This document shows positions 8,268 to 15,559 of a DNA stretch of 19,774 bases, piece by piece. Position numbers and translations under genes: made by a program. The notes beneath the pieces are model-generated. The model was not told the origin of the DNA, made no database searches, and saw only the letters and a program-made list of their open reading frames with translations. Positions within the stretch are counted from its first letter, which is position 1; each line of letters begins with the position of its first letter. The DNA comes from Verrucomicrobia bacterium UBA1727 (lineage in GTDB: Bacteria > Verrucomicrobiota > Kiritimatiellia > RFP12 > UBA1067), in NCBI GenBank assembly GCA_002315875.1, contig DCIL01000080.1, positions 2,563-22,336 on the forward strand. Reading direction: 5' to 3'.

Positions 8268-8810
8268 TTATCGGTTGATAGAATTGTTCTTGGAAAATTC
8301 ACAGCCGCAGTACGACTGACGGTAAAGTCCGAGTTCGGCGGATCGCACGAGGGATTTCTTGAAGCCCTCGCGCTTCTTGAAATTCTCTTCGAGGAAAACC
8401 GCACCGCCTGAGGCCTCGCGTCCCGCGGCAAACACGCTCTCGCTGACCTTGTGCGGCGAGACCGTGAGCGAAGTGGTGAACTCGCCGAATCCGCGTGATA
8501 CCGCAAAGGCCGCGGCCTTCGCGAGATTATAACGGAAACAGCGCTCGCAACGCCTGCCGCGCTCGGGCTCGTTCTCGAAACCGGCGGCGACCTCGCGAAG
8601 CCATTCCTCGTGATCGTAGGGCTCGGCGAAGATCTCGACCCCATCCGCCTCGGCGAGCTGCCTCGCCGCTGCGAGTCGCCGATCGAACTCCTCACGCGTG
8701 TCGATATTGGAATTGGCGAAATACATGACGACCTCGCGCCCCAACTCCTTCAAGCGGGGAACGCAGGCACTGGCACAGGGTCCGCAACAACTATGGAGCA
8801 AGCAGGTCAC
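8268..8810 (-). CDS. queH: Epoxyqueuosine reductase QueH
   Basis: 180-residue enzyme (former DUF208) that reduces epoxyqueuosine in tRNA anticodons to queuosine, a non-homologous replacement of QueG. Diagnostic features: N-terminal LLHSCCGPCAS with Cys8, Cys9 and Cys12; a CERC pair (Cys88, Cys91); TTSLTVSPHK; and the C-terminal QSYCGCEFS with Cys168 and Cys170. These cysteines are the expected ligands of the iron-sulfur and iron centres. The chosen start is the GTG at 8810, which forms a GTGA overlap with the GH10 stop and places the signature three residues in, as in the family. A GTG at 8834 would add eight residues and overlap the GH10 gene by 28 bases; it has no better ribosome binding site. 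Coupling to a secreted xylanase is unexpected and probably reflects compact gene packing. Confidence 0.9.
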   Translation of the reverse strand: MTCLLHSCCGPCASACVPRLKELGREVVMYFANSNIDTREEFDRRLAAARQLAEADGVEIFAEPYDHEEWLREVAAGFENEPERGRRCERCFRYNLAKAAAFAVSRGFGEFTTSLTVSPHKVSESVFAAGREASGGAVFLEENFKKREGFKKSLVRSAELGLYRQSYCGCEFSKNNSINR

Positions 8811-10429
8811 TTCACCTCTACGAGCTTCTCGCACTGCTTGCCAGAAGCATCCTTCCAGCTGAGGCGATACTTGCCGCGGAAACCACGGAACGCGACCTTC
8901 CGCTCTTCACCTTCAACCTTCACCTTCAGATTCGTCTTCCATTCGCGATTGATGAGATCGTTCATTGCAAAGTAGGCGGTCTTGGGGCGCATGTCGCGCG
9001 TAAAGATTCCGGAAATGCTCGGCTCACCCGGCGCACCGCAATCGTCCACCACGTTCCACCAGGTGATTCCGTTCATCTTCTCGACCGCGAACCAAGCGCG
9101 ATAGCAGTTGCGCATGATGATCGCCTGCACCATCTGTCCGCGCTTGGAATTGTCCGGCGCGGTGATGGTGATTTCGGAAAGATGAATGGGACGCTTTCCG
9201 GCGACCTTCATGATGGATGCGAAACGCTCGGCAATGGCGCGAGGACGCAGATGTGCAGGACCCGACCCTGCGGCGATCTTCACCGATTCGGCCGGATCAA
9301 AGAGATGCATCTGGGATCCGACGACATCGAAGTCCGCCCCATGTGCGACCAGATCGGCGATCTGTCCGGGGAAGGCCTCCATATTGTATTCGTTCACATT
9401 GAGCCAGGCATCCTTCTTCATGTACTTGCGGGAGAGCACGATCGCCTGGTAGGCGTAATTGGCGGGCATGAGTCCATACCAGCTCAGCGTGACGGGAAGA
9501 TTGTTGAAGGCAGAACTCTCGCCCTCCGGCCACGTCAGTTTCGCGCCCCGCGCCCAGTCGGTCGCGGACTCGTTGACGACATCCCAGCTATCGACGCGGC
9601 TGCCGTAGCGCTTGCCGATTTCGGCGATGCGCCGCTCGTAGAAATCCTTCTGCGCCTTGACGTAAGTCGGCACCAGCGCGGCAATCTGCTGCGCGGTGAG
9701 ACGCTTGTAGATCTTAGCCCAGGCGCCGGACCAGCTCACCTCCGTCGGATCGCTCATGTCCTTAACGCCCATCGGCTGGCGGAAGTCGCGACGCGGCAAC
9801 TTGACGCCCGTCGCCTGTTCGAGCGCGAACTTTTCGTTTTCGGGACAAAAATCATCCCAGAGCCAGGTCGGCGTATGCCAGGAATTGTTGCCCCACACGA
9901 GGGGATGCCCGTGAATGCGGCAACCGCGCGTCTTAAGGAAGCTGACGACCGGATCGGGTGCGGGACGCCGCCAGTGCGCCTGATCCTTGGGCTGCGGACA
10001 GTTGTTCCAGAAGTTCTCGGTGTCTTCGTAACGTTCCTCGAAACGATTGGCATACGGATACTTCTCAAGCGTACGCCAGTAGAATGCCACCGTCGCGGAA
10101 TTGAAAAGCGTTCCGTAAAGCTCCTTGTAGCGGTTGTTCCACTCGGTCTTGCCGAGCTGGTTGTAGTTGAAGATATGAGCACCGAAGAAAAACGCGTGCG
10201 TAAGCTGCTCGACCTTGACTTCAGTTCCAGCCGGAACTTCACCTTCCAAAATTACCTTGCAGTCGGCCTTACGATACTTCTCGATGTCCGCATCGATCTT
10301 CGCCTGCTCCGCGTCATTCCAGATCTGCCAGTATTTCTCGTTCATCACCGAACGATCGACCTTGAACGGCTCCGCAGCCACTGCAGAAAGACCAACCGCC
10401 GCCAATGAAACCAAAGCAACTACCTTCAT
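8807..10429 (-). CDS. Secreted endo-1,4-beta-xylanase, glycoside hydrolase family 10
   Basis: 540-residue exported enzyme expected to cleave internal beta-1,4 bonds of xylan by a retaining mechanism. Signal peptide: residues 1-19 (MKVVAL, hydrophobic core, AVA-A cleavage region). The N-terminal part (about 45-90) looks like a small beta domain. The GH10 barrel follows: YWRTLEKYP (117-125), HGHPLVWGN (173-181), acid/base Glu287 in SWDVVNES (281-288), GSQMHLF (371-377), nucleophile Glu419 in HLSEITI (416-422) and GITWWNVVDD (454-463). The usual LVWH reads LVWG, and about 90 residues separate it from the acid/base strand, which suggests an insertion in the barrel loops. A C-terminal stretch (about 500-540) resembles a short beta extension. 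AAGGGA lies 5 bases before the ATG at 10429. The gene follows the phosphoesterase gene after 60 bases and overlaps queH by four. Confidence 0.93.
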   Translation of the reverse strand: MKVVALVSLAAVGLSAVAAEPFKVDRSVMNEKYWQIWNDAEQAKIDADIEKYRKADCKVILEGEVPAGTEVKVEQLTHAFFFGAHIFNYNQLGKTEWNNRYKELYGTLFNSATVAFYWRTLEKYPYANRFEERYEDTENFWNNCPQPKDQAHWRRPAPDPVVSFLKTRGCRIHGHPLVWGNNSWHTPTWLWDDFCPENEKFALEQATGVKLPRRDFRQPMGVKDMSDPTEVSWSGAWAKIYKRLTAQQIAALVPTYVKAQKDFYERRIAEIGKRYGSRVDSWDVVNESATDWARGAKLTWPEGESSAFNNLPVTLSWYGLMPANYAYQAIVLSRKYMKKDAWLNVNEYNMEAFPGQIADLVAHGADFDVVGSQMHLFDPAESVKIAAGSGPAHLRPRAIAERFASIMKVAGKRPIHLSEITITAPDNSKRGQMVQAIIMRNCYRAWFAVEKMNGITWWNVVDDCGAPGEPSISGIFTRDMRPKTAYFAMNDLINREWKTNLKVKVEGEERKVAFRGFRGKYRLSWKDASGKQCEKLVEVK

Positions 10430-10434
10430 CTATT

Positions 10435-10440
10435 TCCCTT
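10435..10440 (-). promoter_or_regulatory. Ribosome binding site of the GH10 gene
   Basis: Minus-strand AAGGGA, 5 bases before the ATG at 10429; a strong match that fixes the xylanase start. Confidence 0.8.
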
Positions 10441-10454
10441 TCAATCTTTCTTAT

Positions 10455-10464
10455 CAAATATTTG
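10455..10464. repeat. 10-bp perfect palindrome in the gap before the GH10 gene
   Basis: CAAATATTTG reads the same on both strands and sits in the 60-base AT-rich gap between the phosphoesterase stop and the GH10 ribosome binding site. It could be an operator half or a chance feature of AT-rich sequence. No convincing -35/-10 pair and no terminator hairpin with a T-run were seen in this gap. Confidence 0.35.
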
Positions 10465-10489
10465 CTCGTAGTCTATCAAAACCACCGCC

Positions 10490-11917
10490 TTAGGGCAAGC
10501 GCGATACCGCAGCACCTTCCTTGCGCCAGCAGTTGGCGGGGGAAATGGTGAAACGCGTCGCCTTGGCGATTTCAGCTCGCGAGAAGACACAATGGACCGG
10601 ACCGCAATCGCACTCTGGCGGCAACATGATGCTTGGCGAATAGACACGCTTTTCGGACACCACCGCACCCTTCTCATCGAATGCCCGCACGACATAATCA
10701 TGAGCACGCGGTGTTGTGGAAGTCGGATTCGCAACGGGGAAGGTCAATTCGATCTGATCCACCTTTTCACCACGACGATTGACTCCCGGACCCTTCGCAA
10801 TACTGATTGCCGCACCGGAAGGAAACTCTGGCGCGACGCTCTCAGCCAGACGACGTGCGGACGTGCCTATCTTCACACGATCACGCGGCTGGACTGAAAG
10901 AACGAGATCTGGTCCCAGCGAGCGATTGAGTCCGAAATCGCGCCGCTCGAGCACTATCCGATCTCCGGATAGCGACATCACCATGCCGTGATGTCCCTGT
11001 TTATTGTCGATGCGTTTCATCTGCGAATTACGCGCGGGGTCGTCCTTCAACCAGGAAATGTCCACTCCATTCTCGTGCTGTCTGAAACAAGACGCATAGG
11101 CGAGCGAGGATGTATTGATGACCGTGTAGGAGCCGTCCTGCCAGACATTGCGATCATCGGTAAGCATGTAATGGGTATGACCGGAAAACGCCACCACATT
11201 CGGATACTTCGCGAGCACCGGTCCGTTATGTCCGCCATCGGCAAGGCAATCCATTCCCTCCTCGGCAAGATAAGTGCCGTGTATCCAGCGATGCTGGCTG
11301 TAGAAGAACGGACGGGACGGATCGGGCGCCAGTTTCGCAAGGACTGTATCGAGTCCCACAGCACGCGCCACGTTCTTCCGCGTGTGACTTGCCAGGACGA
11401 AATCATAGTCCTTTACCTTTGCAAGCCGAATCGGGGACCATTCCTCGCCGAAGCACTCTTCCCAAATGGTCTTACAAAGATCGCCCTCGGAAAGGGACGG
11501 CGGCACCTTGAGTCCGGCGGCAGCATAGATCGGCGTGAGGCGATCAAGGCGATAGAAGCGTGCTTCCGAATCGTGATCGCCGTAGTGCATGAGGTTGGCG
11601 ACCTTGCGACCGAATTTGCCGCGGCCTCGCGGAAAGACCTCGTTCCAGACACGAGCCATCAACTCGAATTCGTCCTTAAGTCCAGTATCGGTAAGGTCGC
11701 CGGAGACGAGCACGCCGTCCACCTCACGCTCGCGGAAATACTCAAGCGCGCTGCGGAAGCGTTCCGCCGCAGGACTCGTCCGTGCGCCAGGTTTGAGGTT
11801 GATATGGAGGTCGCTCAAAAGCCCAAGCCGAAGGTCAGGAGCACAGCGGGGTGCACGGGGACCGCCCCCTACCATGGCGAGCGAGAAGGTACAATTAAGG
11901 AACTCGCGGCGATTCAT
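10490..11917 (-). CDS. Exported calcineurin-like metallophosphoesterase with twin-arginine-type signal
   Basis: 475-residue protein of the metallophosphoesterase superfamily. The N-terminus MNRREFLNCTFSLAMVGGG has the Arg-Arg-x-Phe-Leu pattern of a Tat signal, so it is probably exported folded. Metal-site motifs: SDLH (35-38), SGDLTD (72-77), YGDHDSE (112-118, where nearly all relatives have GNHD/E), a conserved His in QHRWIHG and a final FSGHTH. The region after the core (about the last 170 residues) ends in a beta-rich domain with no motif I recognise. The ATG at 11917 is two bases after the stop of the GH42-like gene; an upstream in-frame start at 12031 lies inside that gene and would bury the Tat signal. 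Substrate unknown. Its place among polysaccharide enzymes suggests a phosphoester or nucleotide met during degradation, but that is inference. Confidence 0.88.
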   Translation of the reverse strand: MNRREFLNCTFSLAMVGGGPRAPRCAPDLRLGLLSDLHINLKPGARTSPAAERFRSALEYFREREVDGVLVSGDLTDTGLKDEFELMARVWNEVFPRGRGKFGRKVANLMHYGDHDSEARFYRLDRLTPIYAAAGLKVPPSLSEGDLCKTIWEECFGEEWSPIRLAKVKDYDFVLASHTRKNVARAVGLDTVLAKLAPDPSRPFFYSQHRWIHGTYLAEEGMDCLADGGHNGPVLAKYPNVVAFSGHTHYMLTDDRNVWQDGSYTVINTSSLAYASCFRQHENGVDISWLKDDPARNSQMKRIDNKQGHHGMVMSLSGDRIVLERRDFGLNRSLGPDLVLSVQPRDRVKIGTSARRLAESVAPEFPSGAAISIAKGPGVNRRGEKVDQIELTFPVANPTSTTPRAHDYVVRAFDEKGAVVSEKRVYSPSIMLPPECDCGPVHCVFSRAEIAKATRFTISPANCWRKEGAAVSRLP

Positions 11918-11919
11918 AA

Positions 11920-14016
11920 CTACCGCTCGAAAATCTTGACTTCGCCGCGTTTCATAACGGCCTCGTAACGCTTGCCGTCGCGACTTACGAGCGTGTGCTT
12001 GCCGGGCATCTTCGCAGCGACCGCGAACCATCCCGGACCCGCCAGCACCTGATCGCCATGCGCGGAATAGATGTGCACTCCCGCCTCCACCGCAAACTCA
12101 CGCAGCAAGTCGGACGGCAGGAAATTGATCAAGCTCACGATTGCACGATGGTTTTCAAAACGCTTCGAGGCGACAGCCGCGCCGAGCGTCCTGCCCGGAG
12201 TATTGCGTAGCGACCCCTCGACATACCAGCCAAGCGGTTCTGCCGCGCTGTCGTTGAGGGTGAGCGAAGGATCGGACTTGCGGACGGTTCCATACGAGAT
12301 GCGCCGTCCCCCGGGAAACGCCTCGACGATTCCGGAGTCGCGCGAATTGGAGAGCGCAAGCTTAATGCCGGTGAATTCGCTTGAGTACTGCGCACCGCAC
12401 TTGCCGTCCTTGACGAATCCGGGCACGCCACAATAAACCACGGTGCGGCCATCCTTGCAAAGGTGCTTGCGAACCGCCTCGCGAAGTCCGTTCTCCGGAG
12501 CCGAGGCGTTCATCAGCATCGCCAGCCGATACTGCTTCAAGCGTCCGCTCTCCGCCAACAGCGGCAGATCCTCAAGGAGAAAAACGTCATACGGAGCGCC
12601 GACGGACGCAACCTCACTCAATTCGCGTCCAACGAGTTCGGTATACGAAAGGAGCGGTGCGACGCGGTCATAGTCAATGCTGCGTTCAGATACGAAAAGC
12701 GCGATCTCGGCGACACTACGTCGGTCGGAGAGATGGCGATCGGCGAACTCACGACAGGCACCCACGCTCGAAACGGTGAAATCGCGGTCCTTGGAATACC
12801 AGCCACCCGCAAAGAGATCCATCCACCAGACGATGCCTCCTTGCGAATAAGCGGTGAGGAAATTGCGACGGAGAATCGGGTCAGACTCGGCCACTGATCC
12901 CGAAACGCAGCTCCAGATTCCCTGTGCGGTATGATAGCGCGTATCCTCCTCGCCATAGTAGAACTTGCCGTGAAGTGCGATCGATCCGGGCAAGGTCTGA
13001 GCGATCGAAGTGCCACCGAGCTGCCGCGCTCCGTAATCGATAGGAGCGGCGATGAAGTCGACATCGGGACAATCCAGAACGCGCTTGAAGTCCTGATGCG
13101 CGGCGTTGAGGGACGACGTACCGTTCGCCGGAAGGCAGTAGTAGCCGTAGAACGCGCCGCAGACCTTGGTCCGTCCGTGTACCTTGAGCTCGTCCTTGAC
13201 GATGCGAGAGATGAAGCAGACCGCATCGGACATCGTGCGACTGAGGTGACGTTCAAAATCAATTGCCGCGGCCTGTGCCTTGACCTTGGGATCAAGCATC
13301 CTTTTCGTATCGTTGTGATTGCGGCTGAGGAAGATCTCGGGATCTGGCAACGGTTTTCCGAACGATCTCTTCATTGCCTCGGAATAATCCACAACCGCGG
13401 TGCTCCAGTCGATCGCGTTCTCCGCGCAGGCGCAAAGTCCGGGATGATAACCGAACACGAGATGACTCCACTTCTTCTCAACATGGCGAATGACGCGTCT
13501 GATCGCCTTCTCCATTTCCGCACGCCAGAGTTCGGACGCGGGTGACGCCCAGGGACGCACCACGTATTTCGCGTCCGGAATCGAATACGCCTTGACGCAC
13601 TCGCCTTCGTGCGCCTTGCGCCACCAGTCCGGAGTCGTAAGCCGAAGCCGCAACAGGACCTTCGCCGCGGGATCGGTCCGCTCGATCATCGAAAGCGTCT
13701 TATCGAGGAACTCCTCGGAAAGCTCGGTAAGTTGCGGAAAGTTGTTCTCGTAAGTTGTCGGCGCACCGGACGGATCGGGAATCGGCGGCGCACCCATGAA
13801 AGAATAGAGATGGACTCCCGCATCGCGAAACGCCGCGACATCCGCCTCGGTCATGCCGCGATTCCAGTGCATGGCACCGGTAGAAGGTTTGCCGTTGATC
13901 CAAATCGCCGGCGCCCCACCGAAGTCCTTCACTTCCGAGACAACCGGCTCTGCGGCACTAAGCGAAAGCGAACCGCCGAGCGCAACAACCAGCGCGAAAG
14001 AGTGGCGCGCACTCAT
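11920..14016 (-). CDS. Secreted GH42-like (clan A) glycoside hydrolase, specificity unknown
   Basis: 698-residue protein with a signal peptide (MSARHSFALVVALGGSLSLS, cleavage near AA-EP). The next 400 residues read as a TIM-barrel glycosidase: NGKPSTGAMHWNRGMTEADV at the first strand, LLRLRLTTPDWWRK (GH42-like TPPAW position), LVFGYHPGLCACAENAIDW with Glu199 as candidate acid/base, HGKFYYGEEDTRYHT with Glu356/Glu357 as candidate nucleophile, and GGIVWWMDLFAGGWYSK. The C-terminal 260 residues (AEIALFVSERSIDYDRV onward) resemble the trimerisation/flavodoxin-like domain of GH42 beta-galactosidases, followed by a beta domain. The residue assignments are by analogy. The ATG at 14016 overlaps the GH13 stop by 4 bases (ATGA); an earlier start at 14046 would remove the signal position. 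Similarity to GH42 is pattern-based and the protein could belong to another clan A family. Confidence 0.72.
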   Translation of the reverse strand: MSARHSFALVVALGGSLSLSAAEPVVSEVKDFGGAPAIWINGKPSTGAMHWNRGMTEADVAAFRDAGVHLYSFMGAPPIPDPSGAPTTYENNFPQLTELSEEFLDKTLSMIERTDPAAKVLLRLRLTTPDWWRKAHEGECVKAYSIPDAKYVVRPWASPASELWRAEMEKAIRRVIRHVEKKWSHLVFGYHPGLCACAENAIDWSTAVVDYSEAMKRSFGKPLPDPEIFLSRNHNDTKRMLDPKVKAQAAAIDFERHLSRTMSDAVCFISRIVKDELKVHGRTKVCGAFYGYYCLPANGTSSLNAAHQDFKRVLDCPDVDFIAAPIDYGARQLGGTSIAQTLPGSIALHGKFYYGEEDTRYHTAQGIWSCVSGSVAESDPILRRNFLTAYSQGGIVWWMDLFAGGWYSKDRDFTVSSVGACREFADRHLSDRRSVAEIALFVSERSIDYDRVAPLLSYTELVGRELSEVASVGAPYDVFLLEDLPLLAESGRLKQYRLAMLMNASAPENGLREAVRKHLCKDGRTVVYCGVPGFVKDGKCGAQYSSEFTGIKLALSNSRDSGIVEAFPGGRRISYGTVRKSDPSLTLNDSAAEPLGWYVEGSLRNTPGRTLGAAVASKRFENHRAIVSLINFLPSDLLREFAVEAGVHIYSAHGDQVLAGPGWFAVAAKMPGKHTLVSRDGKRYEAVMKRGEVKIFER

Positions 14017-15464
14017 TTCACAACCTCGATGATAGAGAAGCCCCACGGACCGAGCTTCGCGCTTGCACCATCAACGGACGATTTGACGTCCGCCTTCTTG
14101 GAGAGAAGCGGTTTCTCCGCCACTTTGCCGCGGACGCTGCGGTCGACCGCGTCAATTGCGATATAGCTCTTGACCGCTGCCTTGGTCGCCTTGAATTCAA
14201 CCTTGCATTCGACCTCGGCCTTGCTCCAGTTCTGTACCACCAGAATCGTCTCATCCTTGAAGCGGCGAACGAAGGCCGTCACATCCTTATGAGAGGTCTT
14301 GAGCCATGTAAGGCCCTCGTCGCCGTTGATTGCGGTAAGAGCGGGACGCTTCACGCGCAGGGTGGCAAGCGATTTAACGAGGGCGTGACGGCTCTTGCCG
14401 GGCTCGCGCTCGAGCTGCGTCCAGTCCATCGGAGTCTTGCCGAACATCGAGTGTTTCTCATCCGCATCTGCCATCTCATTACCGGTGAAGAGCATCGGAA
14501 TTCCATCAATAGTGAACATCCACACCAGCACCTGATCGACCTGGTCGTGTCCCCACTCCTTCTCGCGCCGCGGACGCGCATCGGTGGCGATATCGTGGTT
14601 CTCATAATGATTGACGAAGCGGGAACCGACCGGACACTGGCGGCAGCGATCGGTCCACGCCTGGGCGATGTAGGATGCCTTGAAGCCGGGGAACCATCCG
14701 TAATCCGCATCGAATCCCTTGTACTGATCGCAGACCGTGAAACCCTCGCAAAGGAGAATCGCGTGTCCCGCGGTCACTGCGTCCATCAGATCATGGGCAT
14801 CGCACCAGAAGTCGAGCGGAATGCCATCGCCCACATCGCAGCGGAAGCCGTCGCAATTATAATCAAGAAGCAAGCTGCGAATGTTGCTGAGCAAGTACTC
14901 GCGCAACTTGGGCTCGGCAAAGTTGAGTTTCGGAAAGCGCCAGGGACCCTTCTTCACCGTTCCATCATCGTTCCACCAGGTGAACTCGGGATGCTCCCTG
15001 AGAAACGGCGCGGTGGGTCCGCAATGGAGATAAACGAGATCGAAGATGACGCACATACCGAGTTCGTGGGCGGTTGCGCAGAAATCCTTGAGATCCTGAT
15101 CGGTGCCGTATTCCTCATCTACGTGGAAGTAGTCGGAGATGCGGTACTGGTTCTTGGGGTTGTTGAAGCCGCTCTTGATCTGCCGCGGAGACCAGAAGGA
15201 CTTGTCCATATCGGCATCCATCTTGAAGACCGGAACGAGATAGGCGATGGTGACGCCGAGATCCTTGAGATATGGAAGCTTCTTCTCCGCCGCCTTGAGA
15301 GTGCCTTCGGCGGTGAAGGAGCGCGGCTGAATCTGATACATGACGCCGGAAGTGAACCACTTCGGTGACTTACGCGCGTTTTGCATCCAGGCATTGGCAG
15401 CTGAAGCCACCGAAGAAAAGAGAACTACAAAAGAACAACAAGCGTACAACAACAAGTTTCTCAT
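14013..15464 (-). CDS. Secreted alpha-amylase-family protein (GH13)
   Basis: 483-residue exported enzyme of the GH13 alpha-glucan family. Signal peptide: MRNLLLYACCSFVVLFSSV with cleavage near ASA. Barrel start: WFTSGVMYQIQPRSF; then NQYRISDYFHVDEEYGT. Conserved regions: I DLVYLH (142-147), II GFRCDVGD with nucleophile Asp210, III LLCEG with acid/base Glu240, IV NHYENHD with Asp291. All three catalytic acids are present. Region I lacks the usual Asn before His (DxVxNH becomes DLVYLH). The C-terminal approximately 90 residues form the expected beta-sandwich. Substrate (starch, maltodextrin, trehalose-like) cannot be fixed. The ATG at 15464 has GGGA 6 bases upstream; an in-frame GTG at 15497 would add 11 residues (MKSEKGKVGNN) encoded by the repeat leader and push the signal peptide inward. 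The gene overlaps the GH42-like start by 4 bases. Confidence 0.9.
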   Translation of the reverse strand: MRNLLLYACCSFVVLFSSVASAANAWMQNARKSPKWFTSGVMYQIQPRSFTAEGTLKAAEKKLPYLKDLGVTIAYLVPVFKMDADMDKSFWSPRQIKSGFNNPKNQYRISDYFHVDEEYGTDQDLKDFCATAHELGMCVIFDLVYLHCGPTAPFLREHPEFTWWNDDGTVKKGPWRFPKLNFAEPKLREYLLSNIRSLLLDYNCDGFRCDVGDGIPLDFWCDAHDLMDAVTAGHAILLCEGFTVCDQYKGFDADYGWFPGFKASYIAQAWTDRCRQCPVGSRFVNHYENHDIATDARPRREKEWGHDQVDQVLVWMFTIDGIPMLFTGNEMADADEKHSMFGKTPMDWTQLEREPGKSRHALVKSLATLRVKRPALTAINGDEGLTWLKTSHKDVTAFVRRFKDETILVVQNWSKAEVECKVEFKATKAAVKSYIAIDAVDRSVRGKVAEKPLLSKKADVKSSVDGASAKLGPWGFSIIEVVK

Positions 15465-15470
15465 ATTATT

Positions 15471-15474
15471 TCCC
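15471..15474 (-). promoter_or_regulatory. Ribosome binding site of the GH13 gene
   Basis: Minus-strand GGGA, 6 bases before the ATG at 15464. It favours this ATG over the upstream GTG at 15497, although the whole leader is purine-rich and offers several similar sites. Confidence 0.55.
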
Positions 15475-15487
15475 ACTTTCCCCTTTT

Positions 15488-15559
15488 CACTTTTCACTTT
15501 CCTTTTTCCCTTTTCACTTTCCTTTTTCCCTTTTCACTTTTCCTTTTTCCTTCTCCCCA
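15488..15559 (-). repeat. 20-bp purine-rich tandem repeat leader before the GH13 gene
   Basis: The plus-strand unit TTTTCACTTTCCTTTTTCCC is repeated exactly at 15491-15510 and 15511-15530; a third copy at 15531-15550 differs by an extra T, and a shortened copy covers about 15474-15490. On the transcribed strand this is almost pure A and G, broken only by the T of regularly spaced GTGA. It fills most of the 95-base gap between the dehydrogenase stop and the GH13 start. There is no terminator-like hairpin and no -10 box. Confidence 0.93.
15494..15517 (-). other. Second repeat-encoded mini-ORF (GTG to TGA, 7 codons)
   Basis: Reads GTG AAA AGG GAA AAA GGA AAG TGA (MKREKGK). An identical mini-ORF occupies 15514-15537. 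Each ends in a GTGA that also holds the GTG of the next unit. The third GTG (15497) is in frame with the GH13 gene, and a fourth at 15490 opens a nine-codon ORF whose TGA overlaps the GH13 ATG (15461-15464). Whether they are translated is unknown. Confidence 0.3.

Noticed and set aside
10430..10489. Terminator or full promoter in the 60-base gap before the GH10 gene
   Set aside because: No stem-loop followed by a T-run; TTGATA on the minus strand could be a -35 but no fitting -10 lies 16-18 bases on.
11918..12031. Longer N-terminus for the phosphoesterase (start at 12031)
   Set aside because: It would overlap the GH42-like gene by over 100 bases and bury the Arg-Arg signal peptide 38 residues inside.
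14289..15368. 359-residue plus-strand open frame antisense to the GH13 gene
   Set aside because: Shadow frame; no motif and composition typical of reverse-complement frames.
15491..15550. 20-bp repeats as a CRISPR array
   Set aside because: The copies are directly adjacent with no spacers, there is no dyad symmetry and no cas gene; it is a simple tandem purine/pyrimidine repeat.
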